64,000 nucleotides of DNA from an uncultured Methanobrevibacter sp. (GTDB lineage: Archaea > Methanobacteriota > Methanobacteria > Methanobacteriales > Methanobacteriaceae): NCBI GenBank assembly GCA_900314605.1, contig OMVX01000001.1, positions 23,239-87,238 of the forward strand, in the 5' to 3' direction. How positions within the stretch are numbered: the stretch's first letter is position 1; the number at the start of each line of letters is the position of its first letter. The translations under genes and the position numbers were made by a program. Positions 19,668-28,516 of the stretch are shown here, one piece after another. The notes under the pieces are model-generated. The model did not search any database and was not told the origin of the DNA. It saw nothing but the letters and a program-made list of their open reading frames with translations.

Positions 19668-19730
19668 GATTAAGATTAAAGTTCCTGCTAATAATAGCTT
19701 TACTTAATTTTTAACATACCTCCTTATAAT
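19664..19730 (-). other. Adhesin start region with reading-frame conflict
   Basis: On the minus strand a very strong aaggaggt site (19725-19718) is followed at once by ATG (19717-19715), whose frame stops five codons later (TAA at 19702-19700). The frame of the adhesin has TAA at 19706-19704 and then GTA AAG CTA ... with signal-peptide sequence but no start until ATG 19667. Adding one A in the short AA tract (19705-19704) would join the two frames into MLKIKVKLLLAGTLILIMFL, a perfect signal peptide. Confidence 0.6.
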
Positions 19731-20325
19731 AAAAAAATTTTTTCATCATTATTAATTTTCATTAATTTATATTATTTATATAATTATAAAATATTATTTT
19801 TCTTTTAATTTATATATATATATTTTATATTTTTAATAATCTTATTAGTGTATTCGATTTTCTTTTAAAATTTTAAAAAAATAATTTTTCATAAAGGGTT
19901 CTAGGAATAAAGGTTTTAATTCAGATTTTTTTTAAAAAATTTTTAACAATTTTTTTCAACATTTTTTCTTTTTCTTATTTTAAATTATCCCTCATTTATT
20001 TTCATATTTTTCATATGACCACTTATTTTTATTTAACATTATTTTAATTTTAATGATTATTTCAATCTTCTATTATTTTTTAAAATAAATGGTCTATATA
20101 TGTATGTTTAAATTCATCATTTTTTTAGTTTAGATTTAAAAATCATAAAATTATAATATTATTAAAAATTAAAGTTAGATATAACCAAAATTATTTTTAA
20201 CTTTAAATTTAAATCAATTATATTCTTAGTTCCAAATTTTTATATAAATTTTTATTAGTTTAAATTTATTTATAAGTCTTATAAATTGTTTGTTGGATAT
20301 ATATTTTTTTAAGGAAGGTAATAAC
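19731..20325. other. Divergent spacer between adhesin and ftsY
   Basis: About 590 AT-rich bases without a gene. A long TATA tract (ttatatatatatatt, about 19811-19824) lies about 95 bases upstream of the adhesin ribosome site. Another (tttttatataaattttt, about 20236-20252) lies ahead of ftsY. No repeats or site-specific recombination motifs were recognised flanking the adhesin. Confidence 0.35.
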
Positions 20326-21795
20326 TTGTTTGAATCATTAAAAAGTAAATTTTCCAGAACTAGTAATCAGTTAACAGATAAGGTTACTGAAGAAGCTAAA
20401 GAAGAAAATAATATTGAAAGTTTCGATTCTGAAGAAATAGAAGAAAATATCCCTAATAGGGATATTGATGATGAAGATGCAGAATGGGAAGAAATCTTTG
20501 ATGAAGAAGATGATGAAGAAGATTTAAATGAATCAAATAAAAAATCAGGATTTTTCTCAAGATTTTCAAGTAAAAAGGATAAAGACGACTCTTCAAAGCC
20601 TAAAGTTAAAAGAGATAGATTTGCTGAAGCTTTAGCAGAACAAGAAGCTAAAAAAGAAGCTGAAGAATTAGGCATTGAAGTTCCTAAGAAGAAACATTGG
20701 TATAGTGGAAATAAATCTTCAGATGATGAGGAAAAAGAAGATTTTGATAAAGAATACTATAAATCAGATTATGTAGAAGATGAAGATTCTAAAAAACACT
20801 GGTATAATAGAAGTAAAGAAGAGGAATCAATTAGTGATAAATATAAAGATGAAATTTCTGCTAAGGATATTTTTGAAGAGATTGACCAGGAAGACAATAA
20901 TAAATCTAAAGAAAAGTCAGGTAGTATAATCTCATTTTTAAAAGAAAAAACTATTCAAGAAGATGATATTGAAGATATTTTATTTGAACTTGAAATTGGT
21001 CTACTTGAAGGGGATGTTGCAATAGATGTTGCAAATGAGGTAGTTGAATCTGTAAAAGAGGATTTAGTTGGTCAAAAAATCAAAAGAAGTAATGATGTAG
21101 AGGAATATACTTATAAAGCTCTTCAAAAAGCTATTGCTAAGATAATTAATGTTGATGGAAAATCAATGACTGAAATGTTAGAAGATAAAGTTAAGGAAGG
21201 TAAACCTTTAGTTGTTATGTTAGTAGGTATTAATGGTACAGGTAAAACTACTACTATTGGTAAATTAGCAAATTATTATGTTAAAAAAGGTTATACTCCA
21301 GTTATTGCCGCTTCAGATACTTTTAGAGCAGGAGCTATAGAACAGGTAACTCATCATGCAGATAATGTTGGTGTAAAAATAATTAAACATCAAAAGGGAT
21401 CTGATCCTGCTGCAGTTGCATATGATGCTGTTGAACATGCAAATGCTCAAAATAAAGAATTAGTATTAATCGATACTGCTGGAAGAATGCAGACAAATAC
21501 TAATCTTATGGATGAGATGAAAAAAATTAAAAGAATAGCAAAACCAGATTTAGTTGTTTTTGTTGGTGATGCATTAACAGGTAATGATGCTACAGAACAA
21601 GCTAGAAAATTTAATGAAGCTATTGATATAGATGGTGTAATTTTAACAAAAGCGGATGCTGATGCTAAAGGCGGAGCTTCATTATCTATAGGTTATGTAA
21701 TTCAAAAACCTATACTTTTCTTAGGTATGGGTCAAGGTTATGATGATATTAAAGAGTATAGTCCAGAATGGATGTTAGACCAATTATTCTCATAA
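20326..21795 (+). CDS. ftsY: Signal recognition particle receptor FtsY
   Basis: The SRP receptor GTPase that docks ribosome-SRP complexes at the membrane. The first ~190 residues are a highly acidic, low-complexity A domain (DDEDAEWEEIFDEEDDEED and similar), longer than in most archaea. The N helical bundle (about 195-290) and G domain follow, with P-loop GINGTGKTT at ~301-309, DTFRAGAIEQ, DTAGRMQTN, TKADADAKGG and the final GMGQGYDDIKEY. The TTG start at 20326 is set by aaggaaggt at 20311-20319; a TTG at 20290 is in frame but has no site. Two copies of KKHWY in the acidic domain look like a duplicated linker. Confidence 0.95.
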   Translation: MFESLKSKFSRTSNQLTDKVTEEAKEENNIESFDSEEIEENIPNRDIDDEDAEWEEIFDEEDDEEDLNESNKKSGFFSRFSSKKDKDDSSKPKVKRDRFAEALAEQEAKKEAEELGIEVPKKKHWYSGNKSSDDEEKEDFDKEYYKSDYVEDEDSKKHWYNRSKEEESISDKYKDEISAKDIFEEIDQEDNNKSKEKSGSIISFLKEKTIQEDDIEDILFELEIGLLEGDVAIDVANEVVESVKEDLVGQKIKRSNDVEEYTYKALQKAIAKIINVDGKSMTEMLEDKVKEGKPLVVMLVGINGTGKTTTIGKLANYYVKKGYTPVIAASDTFRAGAIEQVTHHADNVGVKIIKHQKGSDPAAVAYDAVEHANAQNKELVLIDTAGRMQTNTNLMDEMKKIKRIAKPDLVVFVGDALTGNDATEQARKFNEAIDIDGVILTKADADAKGGASLSIGYVIQKPILFLGMGQGYDDIKEYSPEWMLDQLFS

Positions 21796-21806
21796 TTCTT
21801 TTTTTA
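21782..21806 (+). terminator. Short hairpin terminator of ftsY, stop codon in the stem
   Basis: AATTAT (21782-21787), TCTC loop, ATAATT (21792-21797), followed by a T-run. The TAA stop of ftsY (21793-21795) lies in the 3' arm. The stem is only 6 bp and all A/T. Confidence 0.45.
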
Positions 21807-22010
21807 TTTTTATTAATTATTTTACTTTTTTTACTTTATTTTAAAATGTGTTTTTTTTTATTTTATTATTAATTTAATATTTTTTAATTCTTTTTTAATC
21901 TAAAATTAGGATTTTTTATTTTTATTTAAATAAATAAAAACAAATAAAAATTATTTATAACAAATAAAATTTAATAAAATAAAATAAATTACTGGAATAG
22001 GTTAAAATAC

Positions 22011-22202
22011 TTACTCATCAATATTACTTAAAATTTCTCCTCCAACTCCAATGTCATCACGAGCATATGCTTGAATTAAAACAGTTGTAGTACTTATTGG
22101 TAAGTCATATGCATCTGCAACAATTTTACTAACTTCTTTAATCATTTTTTCTTTTCTTTCTTTACTAATTCCTTGGTTTCCAGCTATTGTAATTACCGGC
22201 AT
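22011..22202 (-). CDS. 4-oxalocrotonate tautomerase family protein
   Basis: A 63-residue protein starting MPVITIAGNQGISKERKEKMI. After Met removal the N-terminal Pro is the catalytic base of this family, which interconverts keto and enol forms of small acids. The beta-alpha-beta layout and VLIQAYARDDIGVGGEIL match the 4-OT fold, which assembles as a hexamer. ggtgat precedes the ATG. The physiological substrate in methanogens is unknown, and no aromatic-degradation genes lie nearby. Confidence 0.85.
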   Translation of the reverse strand: MPVITIAGNQGISKERKEKMIKEVSKIVADAYDLPISTTTVLIQAYARDDIGVGGEILSNIDE

Positions 22203-22576
22203 TTTATCACCTTCAAATTTTTTCTGTTAATAATTAATTATTATATTAAACTAAATAATTGTATTTATATAATTTTAAGTTTAATAATATTAATACTAAT
22301 TAAATTAGTAATTTAAATTAATTATTTAAATTAATTTTTTATATTAATTATTATTTTATTAAAAATATTATTAACTATATTATTAAAAATATTATTAACT
22401 ATAATATTAAAAATATTATTAACTATAATATTAAATAATAATTATGGACTTTTTATTTAAATTCTAAATTTTTGAATATTAAAACCTATTATACATATTT
22501 AAAAGTCATATTAATTGAAATTATATTTGATTAAAGTTATAATTATTTAATGATTATTTTAAAATATGGTGATTTA
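22203..22576. other. AT-rich spacer with a 24-bp tandem repeat
   Basis: Divergent region between the tautomerase and dUTPase genes. Apart from the tandem repeat (separate entry) it has short direct repeats of 'atttaaattaa' around 22312-22340. No gene is recognised. Confidence 0.4.
22357..22428. repeat. Three tandem copies of a 24-bp AT repeat
   Basis: The unit TATTAAAAATATTATTAACT + ata(a/t) occurs at 22357-22380, 22381-22404 and 22405-22428, then a partial fourth copy begins. Copies 2 and 3 are identical; copy 1 differs at the last base. It lies 150 bases upstream of the dUTPase start and could be a slippage-prone microsatellite or a set of protein binding sites. Confidence 0.85.
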
Positions 22577-23032
22577 ATGTTAGGAGAGGATGAACTTAAA
22601 AAATTATTTCCAGATTTTATAGATTTAATACAACCATCTGGTATTGATTTACCTTTAGATGAAGTATATATACAAAAAGGTCCAGGTTCATTAATTGATA
22701 ATGAGAAAAAATTACCCGAATTAGAGAAATTAGAAGGGTATATTTACACTCTTGAGCCTAATACTGCATATATTGTAACAATTGATAGAAAAATTAAAAT
22801 TCCTAAAGGATATACAATGTTGTATTACCCAAGGTCTACACTTTTAAGATCTTTTATTTCTCTTCAAACAGCAGTAGGAGACCCTGGTTTTTATGGAACT
22901 TTAAAATTTTTAATAATAAATCATGGAACTTTCCCATATTTAATCAAGAAAGGAGATAGGATAGCTCAAGCTGTAGTTTTTGATGTTATTGGTTCTGGAG
23001 AATATAACGGTTCTTATCAAGAATCAGAATAA
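22577..23032 (+). CDS. dUTP diphosphatase / Dcd-family deoxyuridine nucleotidohydrolase
   Basis: Removes dUTP (giving dUMP + PPi) and so protects DNA from uracil. The 151-residue protein shows the Dcd/dUTPase jelly-roll motifs: LIQPSGIDLPL near the start, LYYPRSTLLRSFISLQT, AVGDPGFYGTLKF and the final GDRIAQAVVFDV. The family includes dCTP deaminases, dUTPases and bifunctional forms; I cannot separate these firmly, but dUTPase is the usual annotation of this short form in Methanobacteria. An in-frame ATG at 22550 lacks a site, while ggtgat at 22568-22573 precedes ATG 22577. Confidence 0.75.
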   Translation: MLGEDELKKLFPDFIDLIQPSGIDLPLDEVYIQKGPGSLIDNEKKLPELEKLEGYIYTLEPNTAYIVTIDRKIKIPKGYTMLYYPRSTLLRSFISLQTAVGDPGFYGTLKFLIINHGTFPYLIKKGDRIAQAVVFDVIGSGEYNGSYQESE

Positions 23033-23071
23033 TATACTATTTTTATTTAATTAAATTATTTTGAGGATATT

Positions 23072-24679
23072 ATGAATACTGCTGAAGCTTTAGTTAAGAT
23101 TTTAGAAGAAGAGAATGTAAAACATATATTTGGCCATCCTGGTGAGCAGGTACTTCCAATGTATAAGGCTCTAGAAAAATCATCTATAAAACATATACTA
23201 ACTAGACATGAACAAGCAGCTGCACATGCTGCAGATATTTATGCTCATTCTACAGGTAAATTTTCTGTATGTATATCTACTGCATCTCCAGGAGCATTAA
23301 ATTTTGTTATGGCTGTTGCAACAGCTTATAAAGATAATAATCCTATTTTAGTTTTAACAGGTGATAATCCATATAGTGAAAGATTAGAAGATACTTTTCA
23401 ATCTTTTGATTTACCAGGTGTTTTTGAAAAAATCACCTATAAAAATTTTAATCCTTCAAATGGCAAAGAAGCTATTTTAGCCTTAAAAGAAGCTATTGCA
23501 ATATTTAAAAATGAACCTCGTGGACCTATACATATTAACCTTCCTAAAGATATTTTAAATGAAGAAAATGTTGATAGATTTATAGATTTTCCATTAGATT
23601 ATAAAACAGATTATAATTATAGTCAAATGAATATTTTAATAAATATGATTAAAGTCTCTAAAAAACCATTGATAATTGGAGGTTCAGGTATTATATGGGC
23701 TAATGCATGTGATTTATTAAAAGATTTTGCAGAAAAAAATAATATTCCTCTAACAACTACTTATCCTGCAAGGGGTATTGTTGATGAAAGTAATCCTATT
23801 AATTTAGGATTAGTTGGTTTAAGAGGAACTGCTATGGGTAATTATGCATATCTTCACTCAGATTTAATTATAGTTTTAGGTTCAAGATTATCAGAACGTA
23901 CTATGATTTTATCTTCAAAATCAAAAGATGAATTTAATCAAAAAATCGTTCATGTAAATATTGATAAATCTGTTTTAAAAGGTAAAGTTAAGATTCATGG
24001 TGACGTAGCTTATGTTCTTGAAAATTTACTTTCAGTAGATTTTAATTTAAATCATAAAAAATGGTTAGATGAAATTAAAGTTCATGATAAACCATTGATT
24101 CTTGAAGGTATAAATGATAAATCCTTACCTGTAAGGCCACAATCAGCTATTCGAACTATATATGATAATATTGGAGATAGTTATGTTATGGGTGATGCAG
24201 GTTCTCATGTTACTTGGACTATGTTACTTGCTAATCCTGATAAATACGGTAAATTTTCATATTCTGGTGCTTTATGTCCAATGGGTATGGGTCTTCCAGG
24301 GGGAATAGGTTTATCTTTATCTCATCCCAATGAGAAAGTTGTGGTAATTAATGGGGATGGGGGATTTCAAATGTGTATTGAAGAATTAGCAACAATCAAA
24401 GAGTATAATCTTCCTATTATTATAATATTAATAAATAATAACCAACTAGGAATTATCCGCCAATGGGAGGAAGCTATAGATCCAGAATTCAGATATCAAG
24501 TTGATTTAGAAAACCCAGACTTTCTTAAAATTGTAGAAGGATATGGTATTGATGGTGAAAGAGCTTATACTATTGAGGAAATAGAATCTTCTATTAAAAA
24601 AGCTATGACTGTAGATGGGCCTTATTTTATTGAAATTTATACAAGGGAAGAAGATATTCCTCTTTCAAACTTCTTATAG
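23072..24679 (+). CDS. Acetolactate synthase-like thiamine diphosphate enzyme
   Basis: A 535-residue ThDP enzyme with the three-domain order of acetolactate synthase large subunits: N-terminal PYR domain with FGHPGEQV (E25 activates the cofactor) and RHEQAAAHAADIYA; central domain with PLIIGGSGIIWA; C-terminal PP domain with GDGGFQMCIEELATIKEYNLP...INN (Mg2+-ThDP motif). No small regulatory subunit gene is adjacent, and the protein is likely a paralogue of the biosynthetic IlvB. Other ThDP decarboxylases are possible. A gagga site precedes the ATG. It ends inside the convergent small gene by six bases. Confidence 0.8.
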   Translation: MNTAEALVKILEEENVKHIFGHPGEQVLPMYKALEKSSIKHILTRHEQAAAHAADIYAHSTGKFSVCISTASPGALNFVMAVATAYKDNNPILVLTGDNPYSERLEDTFQSFDLPGVFEKITYKNFNPSNGKEAILALKEAIAIFKNEPRGPIHINLPKDILNEENVDRFIDFPLDYKTDYNYSQMNILINMIKVSKKPLIIGGSGIIWANACDLLKDFAEKNNIPLTTTYPARGIVDESNPINLGLVGLRGTAMGNYAYLHSDLIIVLGSRLSERTMILSSKSKDEFNQKIVHVNIDKSVLKGKVKIHGDVAYVLENLLSVDFNLNHKKWLDEIKVHDKPLILEGINDKSLPVRPQSAIRTIYDNIGDSYVMGDAGSHVTWTMLLANPDKYGKFSYSGALCPMGMGLPGGIGLSLSHPNEKVVVINGDGGFQMCIEELATIKEYNLPIIIILINNNQLGIIRQWEEAIDPEFRYQVDLENPDFLKIVEGYGIDGERAYTIEEIESSIKKAMTVDGPYFIEIYTREEDIPLSNFL

Positions 24680-24985
24680 GCAGAATTTTTCTTCAAATTT
24701 TTTATTGTAAGCTTCAATTATTTCACTTGTATATTTTTCATAATCCTCTTCTAAAAATATTAGATAATATTCATATTTCCTTTTATTATCTTTTTTTAAA
24801 CATTCTTTAAATAAAAAAGCTAAAGGTTCTATTGTTGCACTAGGAATATATTCATTATAAGATATGATTTTTATCATATTTACAGAGAGAATTTCTTTAT
24901 TTTCTACTATTATCTCTTTTCCAAAACAAATTTCATTATAATATGAAAAGTTTGTATTATTTTCAATTTTCTCCTTTAGACTCAT
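24674..24985 (-). CDS. Hypothetical protein, 103 aa
   Basis: Not recognised. Charged, soluble, with no membrane helix or cysteine motif; the middle is NMIKIISYNEYIPSATIEPLAFLFKEC. It overlaps the end of the DUF2953 gene by 23 bases on the same strand, so it should be translated from the same mRNA, and its tail overlaps the convergent ThDP-enzyme gene by six bases. That coupling, and normal residue composition, support a real gene. Its function may be connected with the DUF2953/YtfJ pair. Confidence 0.6.
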   Translation of the reverse strand: MSLKEKIENNTNFSYYNEICFGKEIIVENKEILSVNMIKIISYNEYIPSATIEPLAFLFKECLKKDNKRKYEYYLIFLEEDYEKYTSEIIEAYNKKFEEKFCL

Positions 24986-25595
24986 CCTTTTTCCTCAATA
25001 TTTTTATGAGTTTTATGATTATGGTTCGTGTAGGATTTCTTATAATAATCTTTAAAATTTTTATTATTGGAATAAGTAATTTTATTTCAAAATTAGTATC
25101 TATAGTGAATTCAAGATAAAATTGATTAAAAACTGGGTCCACTGTAATATTAGTATTTTTACCAGAATTTAATATTCCTGTAATTGTCCAGAGGAATCCT
25201 CCAATTTTAGCAGTACTTACAGGACTTTCTAATCCATAAACAATAGATCCATTAGTTTTTTCATGCTTCACATAATTTTTAATAATTTTAACTATTTGGA
25301 TAAATGCTTTATTATTTTCAATTACATCTTTTATTAAATCTTCATTTTCATCATATTTTTCTTTAATATTTCTATTATCATCTTTTTTCTTACTAGATTC
25401 TTTTTTCTCTTTATCTTTTTCAGGAATTTCTTTTTTATAGATTTTTATTTTTTTAAAGATATTTACTTCTATTTTTCCGAAAAAGTCATCATGGAATTCT
25501 AGAAAAATATGGAATTGAAGTCCAATAATTAGAAATAGAAATATTAAAATGAGTATTAAACAAATTATATACAATAATATTGTTAATAAACTCAT
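24963..25595 (-). CDS. DUF2953-family membrane-anchored protein (YtfI-like)
   Basis: 210 residues. The N-terminal ~25 form a strongly hydrophobic helix (LTILLYIICLILILIFLFLII). A highly charged Lys/Glu segment (about 50-90) follows, then a conserved C-terminal region (YGLESPVSTAKIGGFLWTITGIL, ITVDPVFNQFYLEF). This matches DUF2953, whose Bacillus member YtfI is encoded beside ytfJ; the same neighbour follows here in the same orientation. The function is unknown. An agggat site precedes the ATG. Confidence 0.75.
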   Translation of the reverse strand: MSLLTILLYIICLILILIFLFLIIGLQFHIFLEFHDDFFGKIEVNIFKKIKIYKKEIPEKDKEKKESSKKKDDNRNIKEKYDENEDLIKDVIENNKAFIQIVKIIKNYVKHEKTNGSIVYGLESPVSTAKIGGFLWTITGILNSGKNTNITVDPVFNQFYLEFTIDTNFEIKLLIPIIKILKIIIRNPTRTIIIKLIKILRKKDESKGEN

Positions 25596-25627
25596 TTAAA
25601 TCCCTACAATTTTTTTTAGTAGATGTA

Positions 25628-26065
25628 TTATTCTGCATCATTTATATCTGAGGATACTTGCTCTTTGCCATCACTCTCTTCAGCTTCGTTAGCATATTGC
25701 CATTCACCCTCAGGATATTCTTCTGTTGTAGGAGCTAAAAAAGTAGAAATTAAATCGGTTACAATTAAACTTAAATTACTAAGTGCTTTATTTACACTAT
25801 CATCTTTTTTAATATCAAGTACTCTTATACCTTCAGCACCTTCCATACCTTTAGAGACAACAACCATACTTACAGGTTCAACTCCTCCTCCAGCTCCAGT
25901 ACCTTCAAGACTACTTCCTCCACCAGTACCAAATCCAAAGCCCATTTTTACAACAGGGATTAATATTTTATCTTCAGTTTCTATTGGGTCTCCTATGACA
26001 CTATTACTGGTAATTAATTTACTTAATTCATTTAATGTAGTTTTTATTACTTCTTCATCTGACAT
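25628..26065 (-). CDS. GerW/YtfJ-family protein
   Basis: 145 residues matching the GerW (YtfJ) family: an N-terminal helix, then VIGDPIETEDKILIPVVKMGFGFGTGGGS, a Gly-rich strand (EGTGAGGGVEPVSMVVVSKG), IRVLDI and a conserved helix before a variable acidic tail. In Bacillus the protein is needed for normal spore germination, but homologues exist in many non-spore-formers. It probably forms an operon with the DUF2953 gene (32 bases apart). A ggggaat site precedes the ATG. The complementary strand is also open (25623-26126), an artefact of the repetitive Gly/Pro codons. Confidence 0.85.
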   Translation of the reverse strand: MSDEEVIKTTLNELSKLITSNSVIGDPIETEDKILIPVVKMGFGFGTGGGSSLEGTGAGGGVEPVSMVVVSKGMEGAEGIRVLDIKKDDSVNKALSNLSLIVTDLISTFLAPTTEEYPEGEWQYANEAEESDGKEQVSSDINDAE

Positions 26066-26139
26066 TTTTTATTCCCCATTTAGATTTATTATAATATTAT
26101 TAAAAATAGTAAATAATTTTTTATAAGATTTATTTTATT

Positions 26140-26174
26140 AAAAAAATAGAAAGTGAAGGATAATTTTATCCTTC
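26140..26174 (-). terminator. Hairpin terminator of the aminotransferase gene, stop codon in the stem
   Basis: Perfect 9-bp arms GAAGGATAA (26155-26163) and TTATCCTTC (26166-26174) with a 2-base spacer; on the minus strand a seven-U tract follows (A-run 26140-26146). The aminotransferase stop occupies 26166-26168, inside the stem. Confidence 0.75.
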
Positions 26175-27314
26175 TAAGAATGTATCAGCTAATGCAGTTA
26201 CACCTGCACCTGGTTCAATATCTTTACCACATTCTTTTAAGGTCATACCTAATGCTGTGAAGGTCATAGCTAATTCTTTATAGTTAACTACTCCCATATG
26301 ACCTATTCTGAAAATATTTCCTTTTAGATGATCTTGGCCACCTGCTAATTGGATTTGGTATTTATTTAACATAGTGCCTCTAACATCTTTATCACTTAAT
26401 CCTTCAGGCATTTTTACTGCAGTAACAGTACTGGAAGCACATGATTCTTTAGCAAATAATTCAAGACCTAATGCTTTTACAGCACTTCTGGATGCTTTAG
26501 CATTTAAATGGTGGCGTGCAACTCTATTATCTAATCCTTCTTTTTCAATATCATTAAGAGCTTCTTTTAATCCATAGATTAATGATACGGATGGAGTATA
26601 TGGAGTTTGTGCAGGATCTTTATTTCCACTATCTCTGTATTTTTTCATATTGAAATAATAAGTTTTAGCATCATTTTTCTCAACTTCTTTCCATGCATCA
26701 TCACTTAATGTAATTGCTGCAAGTCCTGGTGGTGCAGCTAAACATTTTTGAGAACCAGTTACACAAACATCAATTCCAAATTTATCTACATTTACATAAT
26801 CTCCACCAAGGGAAGATACTGTATCTACAATATACAAGGCATCATAATTTTTCATGACTTTACCAATTTCTTCAATAGGTGCAGCTACACCAGTAGATGT
26901 TTCATTGTGTACAACACTTACAGCTTTAATATTTTCATCTGCTTCAAGTGCTACTTTAACAGCTTCAGGACTTACTGCTGTTCCCCATTCCACAGCTAAT
27001 TCTTCAACATCAATTCCATGAGTTTTTGCAATCTCTGCAAATCTTTCTCCGAATTTTCCGCCAACTACACTTAATATTTTATCTTTTGGACCTGCTATAT
27101 TTGATATAGCTGCTTCCATTGCTCCGGTTCCAGATGAGGTAAGAATGTAAGATTGATTATTAGTTTTAAAAACTTTAGACATTCTTTCACAAGTTTCATT
27201 ATATATTACTCCGAACTCATCCCCTCTGTGGTTTACAATATCTTTAGACATTGCAGCAAGTACATTTGGAGCTACATTTACAGGTCCTGGTAGCATCAAT
27301 AAAGTATTATCCAT
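26166..27314 (-). CDS. Class V aminotransferase (aspartate/serine--pyruvate type, COG0075)
   Basis: A 382-residue PLP enzyme. It begins DNTLLMLPGPVNVAP and has SSGTGAMEAA (phosphate cup), VDTVSSLGG with the cofactor-binding Asp, and the Schiff-base lysine K190 in TGSQKCLAAPPG. The family covers alanine-glyoxylate, serine-pyruvate and broad aspartate transaminases. In methanogens a relative (MJ0959) has been linked to making serine via phosphohydroxypyruvate, so amino-acid biosynthesis is the likely role. ATG 27314 is preceded by GGAGGA; an ATG five codons upstream contains that site and is rejected. Confidence 0.85.
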   Translation of the reverse strand: MDNTLLMLPGPVNVAPNVLAAMSKDIVNHRGDEFGVIYNETCERMSKVFKTNNQSYILTSSGTGAMEAAISNIAGPKDKILSVVGGKFGERFAEIAKTHGIDVEELAVEWGTAVSPEAVKVALEADENIKAVSVVHNETSTGVAAPIEEIGKVMKNYDALYIVDTVSSLGGDYVNVDKFGIDVCVTGSQKCLAAPPGLAAITLSDDAWKEVEKNDAKTYYFNMKKYRDSGNKDPAQTPYTPSVSLIYGLKEALNDIEKEGLDNRVARHHLNAKASRSAVKALGLELFAKESCASSTVTAVKMPEGLSDKDVRGTMLNKYQIQLAGGQDHLKGNIFRIGHMGVVNYKELAMTFTALGMTLKECGKDIEPGAGVTALADTFLEG

Positions 27315-27659
27315 ATAAATTTCCTCCATTATATTCAGAAGCTTGATTGAATTGATTATTTTTTTGAACTTTTAAATATTCAAGCTAAATAATTTTTTAT
27401 TTATATAAATATTAAAGTTTTTTGTTTATTTTTTATTCTATTTTTATTTTCATTTTTAATAAATTTTAAGTATTTGTCTATTTTTCATTTATTAAAATTT
27501 AATTATTAGTTATATTTGCTATATATTTATTAATTTTCAAAAAAAAATATATTAACTTCTATAATTCTTTTAATTTTTAAATTAGCAAATTTAATATTAT
27601 GAATATTTTTCAAATAATTATAATAAATTATATTTATATAAAATGATAATATTATTACT
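27315..27659. promoter_or_regulatory. Divergent promoter region; leaderless-type promoter for mptE
   Basis: The tract ttatatttatata at about 27628-27640 is centred some 24 bases before the ATG at 27660, and no ribosome site precedes that ATG. This is the geometry of an archaeal leaderless transcript. The rest of the spacer is A/T-rich and serves the aminotransferase on the other strand. Confidence 0.5.
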
Positions 27660-28397
27660 ATGAATTATGATGAATGGGAATTATGGTATGAAAGAATTTT
27701 AGATGATTTTAAATTTTCTAAAATTGATGATGAAGATTCAGCATCTCTTTTAAATCAAATTTTAAATGATGAAGGTTTTATTACTATAGAGGATTTAAAA
27801 CATGAGGTTGTTGATTTTAAAAATACTGATAAATTTATTGTATTTGGAGCAGGACCTTCAATTAAACAACATATAATTAATATTCGTGAAAATTATAATT
27901 TAGATGATTATATTTTAGTAGTTGCTGATGGTGCTACTACAGCACTTTTAGAGGAACGTATTGTTCCAGATATTATAGTAACTGATTTAGATGGAAATAT
28001 GGATGATATTTTAGCATCAAATTATAGAAATTCATATATAGTAGTCCATGCTCATGGTAATAATAAGCATTTAATTGCTGAATATACCTCATTTTTAGAT
28101 AATGTTCTTGGAACTACCCAATCAAAACCTGAAGGATGTCTTTATAATTTTGGAGGATTTACTGATGGTGATAGAGCAATATTTTTATCTATTGATTTAG
28201 GTGCCAAGTCAATAATTCTTGCAGGAATGGATTTTGGAGATATTGTAACTAAATATTCAAGACCTAAAAATCAGCTAGATTTAATGGATGCTGATGATAT
28301 TAAAAAACGAAAGTTAAAATATGCTGAAGAATTATGTAACTGGATTAAAGATAATGTTGATGTTGAATTAATTAATTTATGTGATAAAAGTTTATAA
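27660..28397 (+). CDS. mptE: 6-hydroxymethyl-7,8-dihydropterin pyrophosphokinase (MptE-like, DUF115)
   Basis: Adds pyrophosphate from ATP to 6-hydroxymethyl-7,8-dihydropterin in tetrahydromethanopterin synthesis. The 245-residue protein shows the DUF115 core: FIVFGAGPSIKQHI, VVADGATTALLEERIVPDIIVTDLDG, VVHAHGNNKHLI, TTQSKPEGCLYNFGGFTDGDRAIF and ILAGMDFGD. Its presence supports a methanogen. The start has no ribosome site and appears leaderless. No other pterin gene is adjacent. Confidence 0.88.
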   Translation: MNYDEWELWYERILDDFKFSKIDDEDSASLLNQILNDEGFITIEDLKHEVVDFKNTDKFIVFGAGPSIKQHIINIRENYNLDDYILVVADGATTALLEERIVPDIIVTDLDGNMDDILASNYRNSYIVVHAHGNNKHLIAEYTSFLDNVLGTTQSKPEGCLYNFGGFTDGDRAIFLSIDLGAKSIILAGMDFGDIVTKYSRPKNQLDLMDADDIKKRKLKYAEELCNWIKDNVDVELINLCDKSL

Positions 28398-28516
28398 TTT
28401 ACTGTTAATCTAATTTAAATATTTACCTATCATATTTACTTATATTTTTTTGTCAATATTATAATCATATTTTTTTTAAGATTTTAGAATTATATTCTTT
28501 ATTTGGAGGATTCAGT

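Noticed and set aside
25623..26126. 167-codon open frame antisense to the YtfJ/GerW gene
   Set aside because: Ser/Pro/Leu low-complexity translation mirrors the Gly-rich codons of the real gene on the other strand; no family match and no ribosome site.
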